This document shows positions 7,347 to 12,464 of a DNA stretch of 14,038 nt, one piece after another (position 1 is the first letter of the stretch; every line of letters starts with the position of its first letter). The stretch spans positions 1-14,038 of the forward strand of contig JAEVZQ010000059.1 in the NCBI GenBank assembly GCA_023392135.1, read 5' to 3'. The stretch comes from Pseudomonadota bacterium. GTDB taxonomy: Bacteria; Pseudomonadota; Alphaproteobacteria; Rhizobiales; Hyphomicrobiaceae. The notes under the pieces were generated by a model. It saw only the letters and a program-made list of their open reading frames with translations, ran no database searches and was not told the origin of the DNA. Position numbers and translations under genes: made by a program.

Positions 7347-8097
7347 TCTGGCGTTCGGCTATCCGGAGCGCCCCGTCGGTCGCGACGTGAGCCTCACCGT
7401 CGAGCCGGGGGAGGTGCTGTGCCTGCTCGGGCCTAACGGCTGCGGAAAGACCACCCTCTTCAAGACCATGCTCGGCCTGCTCCGGGCCCAGGGCGGGGAG
7501 GTGCTGCTCGATGGTGCGCCGCTGAGCCGGTTCTCCCGTTCAGAGATCGCACTGAGGATCGCGTATGTCCCGCAGGCGCAGACGAGCCCGTTTCCCTACA
7601 CCGCGCTCGATCTGGTGCTGATGGGTCGCGTCGCGCACCGTGGCGTGTTCGCAGGCCCGACACCCAAGGACCGCGAGACCGCCGAAGCGGCCCTCAGGGA
7701 GCTCGGGATCGGCGATCTCGCCGACCGGGACGTCACTCAGCTCTCCGGTGGTCAGCGGCAGCTCGTCATCATCGCCCGCGCGGTGGCCCAAGCAGCGCCC
7801 CTTCTGGTCATGGACGAGCCGACAGCAAGCCTCGACTTCGGCAACCAGGTGGTCGTGCTCACGGAGGTGAAGCGGCTGGCCGCCCGGGGTGCCGGCGTGG
7901 TGCTGTCGACCCATCAGCCGGATCAGGCCTTCGCCGTGGCCGATCGCGTCTGCCTGATGCGGGACGGCAAAGTCGTCGCTGTCGGGCCTCCGGTCGATAC
8001 GCTGACGAGCGAGCGCCTCGAGGATGTCTATGGCGTCGCCGTCTCGATCGAGCGCACGCGCAATGGTCAGATCGTCTGTGCGCCGAGGTATGGTTGA
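7327..8097 (+). CDS. ABC transporter ATP-binding protein of the FecE/BtuD/MolC type
   Basis: A 256-residue ATPase of the importer encoded just upstream. Motifs: Walker A GPNGCGKT (35-42), Q-loop VPQ (81-83), signature LSGGQRQL (139-146), Walker B LLVMDEPTASLD (159-170) and switch histidine in STHQPD (196). The ATG at 7327 is chosen over the in-frame start at 7273 because the protein then begins with the usual first strand of the domain (MRLELRDLAFGY). It would also overlap the frame-corrected permease stop as TGATG. No extra C-terminal regulatory domain is present. The gene ends the plus-strand operon; a structured spacer and a convergent gene follow. Confidence 0.92.
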   Translation: MRLELRDLAFGYPERPVGRDVSLTVEPGEVLCLLGPNGCGKTTLFKTMLGLLRAQGGEVLLDGAPLSRFSRSEIALRIAYVPQAQTSPFPYTALDLVLMGRVAHRGVFAGPTPKDRETAEAALRELGIGDLADRDVTQLSGGQRQLVIIARAVAQAAPLLVMDEPTASLDFGNQVVVLTEVKRLAARGAGVVLSTHQPDQAFAVADRVCLMRDGKVVAVGPPVDTLTSERLEDVYGVAVSIERTRNGQIVCAPRYG

Positions 8098-8117
8098 GGT
8101 GAGTTTTGATGTAAGAG

Positions 8118-8199
8118 GAGCCCGCGCGGCGGAACGCCTGGATCGAAAGCTGCCGCGAAAGCAGGGGACGTAGGCGTCCGGAGCTGCAATAGCGGGCTC
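8118..8199 (+). other. Branched inverted-repeat structure between convergent genes
   Basis: GAGCCCGC (8118-8125) pairs perfectly with GCGGGCTC (8192-8199). Inside it, GCGGCGG (8126-8132) pairs with CTGCCGC (8150-8156), with one G-T pair and stacked directly on the outer stem. GCAG (8161-8164) pairs with CTGC (8184-8187), enclosing GGACG (8166-8170) and CGTCC (8175-8179) around a TAGG loop. The result is a compact three-way junction of 82 bases. No T-run follows on either strand. It may act as a bidirectional 3' end for the importer operon and the acetyltransferase, or be a small RNA. Drawn by hand, no energy computed. Confidence 0.35.
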
Positions 8200-8791
8200 A
8201 GAGCGATTTCGTCAGTAGAACCCACTCCCGGCCGGGATTGGTCCAGCTCTCCTTGACCATCTCCCGCCGAGCGGTCTCGCGATAGCCGCAGCGATCATAG
8301 AGACGGCGGGCGCTGGCGTTGCCATCGGAGACGATGACGCTCATGCCCCTTTTGCCGAGCTTGCGGCCGGTCTCGTCGGCGAACGTGAGCAACTTTGTTC
8401 CGAGCCCCTTGCCGCGATGCTCGGGCGGCACAGCCAGGAGGTCCACGTACCAGGTCCCCGGAGCCAGGTCCTCGAGCTGTTGTAGCGGCACGAACATGGC
8501 CGGCATGTCTGCAGGGATGGGCCCGGGGTTGATCGGCAATCTCATACCCGATCAGGCAACCGGCCACTTCGCCATCCACCTCGGTAATGATGGTGTTGCG
8601 CCACGAGAAGCTGCCTTCTTTGCGTTCCGCGCGCTTGCCGCCGACGTCCCAGGCCGATTCCCCGGGTTGGGCGAGCTTGGCCCAGAGATAGAGCGGCAAT
8701 CCTTCCCCGGCATCATTGACGAGGGCGGCAAGGACGGCCGCTTCCTCGCGTCGCGCCGGACGTAGCTCGGAGCTGCCGTGGTGGCGACCAT
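8198..8791 (-). pseudogene. GNAT-family N-acetyltransferase, frame broken twice
   Basis: An acetyl-CoA-dependent acyltransferase of the GNAT fold; substrate unknown. The ATG at 8791 has AGGA (8801-8804) nine bases upstream and begins MVATTAAPS. The frame then jumps near 8765 to LRPARREEAAVLAALV, GEGLPLYLW and VDGEVAGCLIGYEIADQP. Near 8525-8528 it jumps back to GPIPADMPAMFVPLQ, TWYVDLLAVPPEHRGKGLGT (the RxxGxG acetyl-CoA loop) and the ending EWVLLTKSL. Adding one C at the first point and removing one from a CCCC run at the second restores a normal protein of 197 residues. Because the two shifts cancel, the first and last parts share a frame, interrupted by a stop at 8552-8554. Homopolymer errors in the assembly are at least as likely as a true pseudogene. 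Confidence 0.8.
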
Positions 8792-8814
8792 GGGCCAATG
8801 TCCTTTCAAAAGAG

Positions 8815-8871
8815 CGCCCGGGACTTGGCCATAGGGGCCGAGTGGGGGTGATCGGGGCCAAGCCCCGGGCG
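8815..8871 (-). terminator. Intrinsic terminator of the homocysteine methyltransferase gene
   Basis: CGCCCGGGACTTGGCC (8815-8830) and GGCCAAGCCCCGGGCG (8856-8871) form a 16-base stem with a single mismatch and a 25-base loop. On the minus strand the stem is followed by CTCTTTTG, a short T-run, which marks a Rho-independent terminator starting eight bases after the methyltransferase stop. The same T-run region abuts the ribosome-binding site of the acetyltransferase gene. Confidence 0.75.
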
Positions 8872-8878
8872 AAGCTCG

Positions 8879-9832
8879 TCAGGCAGCTCTTGCCGGGCGG
8901 CAGGCGCGGCTGATGCATTCGATGTGGCGGTGATCGGTTCCACAGCAGCCGCCCAGCACGTTGATCTGCGGATGGCGCTGCAGCAGATCGCGGTACTGAA
9001 ACCCGAGCTCGACCGGATCGCCGGCATCGAGGTCCGGCGCGTCATTGAGATCCTGGTGGCTGCGCTTCGACGCGTTGCAGCGCAAGCCGCGGACCCGTTT
9101 GGTCCAGTTCTCATCGGCAGGCAGCGCGTTCTGGAAGTGCATGGGATGAGCGCAGTTGATCATGTAGTATGCGGGGCCTGCCGCGGTCGCCTCATCCACC
9201 TCGGCGATCGCATCGGCCAAACTCTGCCCTGTCGGCAGGCGGCCGTCGGTCTCGGTCGTGAATGCGATTGCGACGGGCATGCCGGCCTCCATCGCCGCAC
9301 GCGTGATACCGATGGCCTCGCTCGCGTTCGTCATGGTGACGGCGGTTATCATGTCGGCCTGCGCCTCGGCGAAGGCGCCGATCTGGTGCGCGTGATAGCT
9401 TTCCGCCTCGCTGGCCGACATCACCTGTCCGGGATCGTATCCGTATCCTCGCGGGCCGACGCAGCCGCTTACCACCATGGGCAACTGCGGGGCGCGGTGC
9501 TTCGCCTGCAGCTCGCGCATCAGAGCGATTGAATCACGGTTCACCGCTGCGATACCGTCACGAGAATACCCGAGCTTGTTGCCCCAGTCGGAACTCGCGC
9601 GCCATGTCGGGCTTTCAAAAATGAAGCCCATTCCATCTCTCCTGGCGATAGCAGCGTATCTCTCGAAGTAGCGCACCAGGGCATCACGACCTACAAGTGT
9701 CTTCATCAGGTGGAAGGCTGCGAAGTAGGGCAGCTCCAAGCCCTCGTGAAAGATCAGCGTCGTCTCGATGCCGCCGTCGGTGAGAAACAGACCGCCATCG
9801 AGCTGCGGCAAGCGTTTACCTGTCAGACCCAT
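8879..9832 (-). CDS. Homocysteine S-methyltransferase family protein
   Basis: A 317-residue TIM-barrel methyltransferase that moves a methyl group, from a donor such as S-methylmethionine or betaine, to homocysteine to make methionine. It opens with LTDGGIETTLIF. The zinc ligands are plain: one cysteine in NCAHP (about 227) and the pair in GGCCGTDHRHIE (296-297). VSGCVGPRGYGYDPG and FTTETDGRLPTGQSL are further family segments. The start is the ATG at 9832, because AGGGA (9841-9845) lies eight bases before it and the 96 residues that could precede it in frame look non-coding. The methyl donor cannot be told from sequence; nearby sarcosine oxidase genes make betaine-type metabolism plausible. 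It is followed by a strong terminator and so is probably transcribed alone. Confidence 0.92.
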   Translation of the reverse strand: MGLTGKRLPQLDGGLFLTDGGIETTLIFHEGLELPYFAAFHLMKTLVGRDALVRYFERYAAIARRDGMGFIFESPTWRASSDWGNKLGYSRDGIAAVNRDSIALMRELQAKHRAPQLPMVVSGCVGPRGYGYDPGQVMSASEAESYHAHQIGAFAEAQADMITAVTMTNASEAIGITRAAMEAGMPVAIAFTTETDGRLPTGQSLADAIAEVDEATAAGPAYYMINCAHPMHFQNALPADENWTKRVRGLRCNASKRSHQDLNDAPDLDAGDPVELGFQYRDLLQRHPQINVLGGCCGTDHRHIECISRACRPARAA

Positions 9833-9872
9833 CGCAATTTTCCCTGGTGTCTCATGATCGTTGAAATGCGTT

Positions 9873-9885
9873 TTGGATAATCCAA
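9873..9885. promoter_or_regulatory. Palindrome TTGGATAATCCAA, candidate operator
   Basis: A perfect 6-1-6 palindrome, flanked by GCG and CGC two bases out of register, centred 47 bases upstream of the methyltransferase start codon. Size, symmetry and position fit a repressor or activator site for that gene. The binding protein is not identifiable here. Confidence 0.4.
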
Positions 9886-9920
9886 CGCACCGTAACCAAT
9901 CAGGTCGCCGCGCCCGGTGC

Positions 9921-9936
9921 TGTTCCGTAGGGAACA
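9921..9936. promoter_or_regulatory. Dyad TGTTCC-GTAG-GGAACA, candidate operator or hairpin
   Basis: A perfect six-base inverted repeat with a four-base centre, 96 bases upstream of the centre of the methyltransferase start. It could be a dimeric regulator site in DNA or a small hairpin in RNA. It is not the alphaproteobacterial LexA pattern, which is a direct GTTC repeat. Confidence 0.35.
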
Positions 9937-10022
9937 TTGCTCTGGAGAAGACGGGCTGCCTCGGGACGCATGGACGTGCGTGCCGTGAGCCCGCATGGCG
10001 GCAACGGCACTCCGCCTCAAGT

Positions 10023-10148
10023 TTAAGGACGAACGGGTTGTCGTGGGGGCGATAGGACGCTATGCATGAACCATAAAGGCGGCCTCCGCTCCGGCGGAGG
10101 CAAACGCCAAGCAAAATCAAAGCTTAGCTGGCGCAGGCAGTTGGTCAT
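10023..10148 (-). CDS. Possible small protein of 41 residues, unknown
   Basis: I do not recognise this. An ATG at 10148 with a very good ribosome-binding site, GGAGG (10158-10162), at nine bases opens a 42-codon frame ending in TAA. It begins MTNCLRQLSFDFAWRLPPP and goes on rich in proline and arginine, ending VLSPPRQPVRP. There is no signal peptide or membrane segment. The ribosome-binding site is the main argument for it. The frame stays open for another 84 codons upstream, which in GC-rich DNA weakens the case. A strong hairpin (10078-10108) lies inside. It is on the same strand as the methyltransferase, 190 bases upstream of it, and could be a leader peptide or unrelated. Confidence 0.3.
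   Translation of the reverse strand: MTNCLRQLSFDFAWRLPPPERRPPLWFMHSVLSPPRQPVRP
10078..10108. repeat. Strong inverted repeat (12-base-pair stem with a bulge)
   Basis: GCCTCCGC (10082-10089) pairs perfectly with GCGGAGGC (10094-10101) around TCCG. It is continued outward by GGCG (10078-10081) with CGCC (10105-10108) after an AAA bulge. On the minus strand the stem is followed by TTTATGG, too poor a T-run for a confident terminator. Confidence 0.45.
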
Positions 10149-10266
10149 GGCTGTTCGCCTCCAGCTTTGCTCGAACGAAAAGGGAGGACGGCGGGCACGC
10201 GAGTGTGCGCCAGGTCGAAAGGGTTGATGGTCATTCGTACCGACGCGAACGCTTACCGTCGTCCGT

Positions 10267-10282
10267 CCAGCGGCTCCGCTGG
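10267..10282. repeat. Inverted repeat CCAGCGG-CT-CCGCTGG
   Basis: A perfect seven-base inverted repeat with a two-base centre, 55 bases before the GTG start of the fused ATPase gene. As RNA it would be a six-base-pair hairpin with a tetraloop in the probable leader. Function unknown; operator or leader structure are both possible. Confidence 0.35.
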
Positions 10283-10336
10283 CATCGGCACATGCTCCGT
10301 GAGCCGCGGTGCTGAGCGGCCGGGTCTGGCCCAGCC

Positions 10337-12421
10337 GTGACTGCTGTGGTTGCCGAAGCCGTGTCCGACAGGGGCGCGGCACCATCAGCTGCACCCTCAC
10401 CGTGGCTTCTGGAGGTGGAGAACCTCCACGTCCACTTCGTCACCTCAGCTGGCGTCGTGCGCGCGGTCGAAGGCCTTTCCTACAAGGTCAGGCCCGGCGA
10501 GGTGATGGCACTGGTCGGTGAATCCGGCTGCGGAAAATCAGTTTCCGCGCTGACCGTCATGCGCCTGCTCGCCAAGCCGGCCGGACGTATCGTCGCTGGC
10601 CGGATCATGTTCCAGGGCCGTGACCTTCTGAAGCTCAGCGAAGAGCAGATGCGCGAGATCCGCGGCCGCGACATCTCGATGATCTTCCAGGAGCCGATGA
10701 CCTCGCTCAACCCGGTGCTCACCATCGGCTTCCAGATCATGGAGCCGCTGATGATCCACTTGGGCATGAGCGAGGAGCAGGCACGTGCGCGTGCAGCCGA
10801 GCTGATGCGCCAGGTTGGAATCCCTGACGGGGAGCGGCGGCTCGACCAGTATCCCCACCAGTTCTCAGGTGGCATGCGCCAGCGCGTGATGATCGCCATC
10901 GGGCTTGCCTGCAACCCGAAGCTCATCATCGCGGACGAGCCGACCACGGCTCTCGACGTGACGATCCAGGCGCAGATCCTGCAGCTGATGAAGGATCTGT
11001 CGCGCGACCTCGGCATCGCCATGGTCATCATCACGCACAATCTCGGAGTCGTCGCGCGCTACGCGGATCGTGTGAATGTGATGTACGCGGCGCGTATGGT
11101 GGAGCAGGGGACGGCCGACGACGTGTTCGCACGGCCACGCCATCCCTACACCTACGGCCTGCTGCGTTCCGTGCCGCGGCTCGACAAGCCGCGCGAAGCC
11201 AAGCTGGAGACGATCGAAGGGCTGCCCCCGAACCTCGTTTCGCCGCCAGAGGGTTGCCGGTTTGCACCGCGTTGCGCCGCTGCGATCGAAGCGTGCAAGG
11301 TGAAGCAACCACCGCTCATCGAGGTCGAGAGCGGGCATCTTTCTGCCTGCATCCGGGCGACGGAGCTCGCGGAGAAGGGACCGCAGGCCATCGGGCTGTC
11401 GACGGCGATCGGCCCTGCCAAGCAGGATCAGGCCCGCAGCGACGCTCCGCCATTGGTCCACATCGAAGGCCTCACCAAGCACTTCGTCGTTTCGCAGGGC
11501 TCGAAGCTGTTCGGCCAGGAGCCGGCAGTGGTGCGTGCAGTGAACGACGTCAGCTTTGCCATCGCACCTGGCCAGACACTGGGTCTCGTCGGTGAGTCGG
11601 GCTGCGGCAAAACGACGGTCGGCCGCCTCGTGCTGAAGCTCGAGGAGGCGACCTCTGGCGCCATCGTGTTCGAGGGCAAGGATCTGACCACGGCCGGTCA
11701 CGAGACCCTGCGCGACGTACGCCGGCGCATCCAGGTCATCTTCCAGGACCCCTATTCCTCTCTCAACCCGCGCATGACCATCGGCCAGATCATTTCCGAG
11801 CCGCTCCTGGTCTACCGGCTGGTGCCGAACAAGAAGGCCGCGCGGGAGCGCGTGGAAAGTCTGCTGACCCAGGTCGGCCTCTATCCATATATGGCCGACC
11901 GTTATCCGCACGAGCTTTCAGGCGGCCAACGCCAGCGCGTCGGCATCGCCCGCGCACTGGCGATGGAGCCGAAATTCATCGTCTGCGACGAGCCGGTGTC
12001 CGCCCTCGATGTCTCGATCCAGGCGCAGGTCATCAACCTGCTCGAGGAATTGCAGGAGAAATACGGCCTCACGTATCTCTTCATCGCCCACGATCTTGCC
12101 GTGGTGCGCCACATCTCGCACCGGATCGTGGTGATGTATCTCGGCCGGGTCATGGAGATCGCGGACCGCGATTCCCTCTACGAAAATCCTCTGCATCCCT
12201 ACACGCAGGCTCTGCTCGAGGCCGTGCCGGTGCCCGATCCGGCGGCCGAGCGGGCCCGCGAGCACTCGGTCCTGACCGGGGAGGTGCCGAGCCCCCTCAA
12301 TCCGCCGTCCGGGTGCGTTTTTCGCACTCGTTGCCCAAGAGCGACCCCGGAATGTAAGGTCGCCGTACCGGAATTGCGCAAATTCGGGGAGGACCATTAC
12401 GCCGCCTGCATCAACATCTGA
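10337..12421 (+). CDS. Dipeptide/oligopeptide/nickel-type ABC transporter, two ATPase domains fused
   Basis: A 694-residue protein in which the two ATPases of a DppD/DppF (OppD/OppF) pair are joined, as in GsiA. The first domain has Walker A GESGCGKS (61-68), signature FSGGMRQR (176-183), Walker [13 protein letters not shown] and the switch histidine at 234. The second has GESGCGKT (419-426), LSGGQRQR (527-534), [12 protein letters not shown] and His585. Each ends in the oligopeptide-transporter C-terminal module with four cysteines: near 307, 313, 320 and 338, and near 660, 666, 673 and 691. In related ATPases such cysteines hold an iron-sulfur cluster. The GTG at 10337 is the first possible start after an in-frame TGA at 10313-10315; no good ribosome-binding site precedes it, so the exact start is uncertain. 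The binding protein follows after 43 bases. Confidence 0.93.
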   Translation: MTAVVAEAVSDRGAAPSAAPSPWLLEVENLHVHFVTSAGVVRAVEGLSYKVRPGEVMALVGESGCGKSVSALTVMRLLAKPAGRIVAGRIMFQGRDLLKLSEEQMREIRGRDISMIFQEPMTSLNPVLTIGFQIMEPLMIHLGMSEEQARARAAELMRQVGIPDGERRLDQYPHQFSGGMRQRVMIAIGLACNPKLIIADEPTTALDVTIQAQILQLMKDLSRDLGIAMVIITHNLGVVARYADRVNVMYAARMVEQGTADDVFARPRHPYTYGLLRSVPRLDKPREAKLETIEGLPPNLVSPPEGCRFAPRCAAAIEACKVKQPPLIEVESGHLSACIRATELAEKGPQAIGLSTAIGPAKQDQARSDAPPLVHIEGLTKHFVVSQGSKLFGQEPAVVRAVNDVSFAIAPGQTLGLVGESGCGKTTVGRLVLKLEEATSGAIVFEGKDLTTAGHETLRDVRRRIQVIFQDPYSSLNPRMTIGQIISEPLLVYRLVPNKKAARERVESLLTQVGLYPYMADRYPHELSGGQRQRVGIARALAMEPKFIVCDEPVSALDVSIQAQVINLLEELQEKYGLTYLFIAHDLAVVRHISHRIVVMYLGRVMEIADRDSLYENPLHPYTQALLEAVPVPDPAAERAREHSVLTGEVPSPLNPPSGCVFRTRCPRATPECKVAVPELRKFGEDHYAACINI

Positions 12422-12423
12422 CT

Positions 12424-12439
12424 GGTGTTGAGCAACACC
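12424..12439 (+). other. Intercistronic hairpin
   Basis: GGTGTTG (12424-12430) and CAACACC (12433-12439) are perfect inverted repeats, forming a six-base-pair stem with a tetraloop three bases after the ATPase stop and 25 bases before the next start. No T-run follows. Such hairpins often protect upstream mRNA ends or set unequal expression of neighbouring transporter genes. Confidence 0.4.
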
Positions 12440-12464
12440 CCTTCACCTTGTCTGGGAGGAACTG

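Larger units (their letters stand above)
9833..10336. other. 504-base divergent intergenic region with several dyads
   Basis: This lies between the methyltransferase (leftward) and the fused ATPase gene (rightward), and must hold both promoters. I see four clear dyads (9873-9885, 9921-9936, 10078-10108, 10267-10282) and one possible short gene on the minus strand. I see no convincing -35/-10 pair on either strand, and no tRNA or mobile-element end. Confidence 0.6.

Noticed and set aside
8118..8199. A tRNA, possibly selenocysteine tRNA, because of the 8-base-pair outer stem and length near 82
   Set aside because: Neither strand has a T-arm of the GGTTCRA kind in place, nor an anticodon arm with a seven-base loop, and there is no CCA end.
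10078..10108. Intrinsic terminator on the minus strand
   Set aside because: The stem is strong but only TTT followed by ATGG comes after it, and no confident gene ends just upstream on that strand.
9833..10120. A 96-residue N-terminal extension of the homocysteine methyltransferase
   Set aside because: It has no family resemblance, is rich in Arg/Cys/His like read-through of non-coding GC-rich DNA, and the ATG at 9832 has its own ribosome-binding site.
10865..11911. 348-residue frame antisense to the fused ATPase gene
   Set aside because: It lies wholly inside a gene with all its motifs on the other strand; it is a by-product of high GC content.
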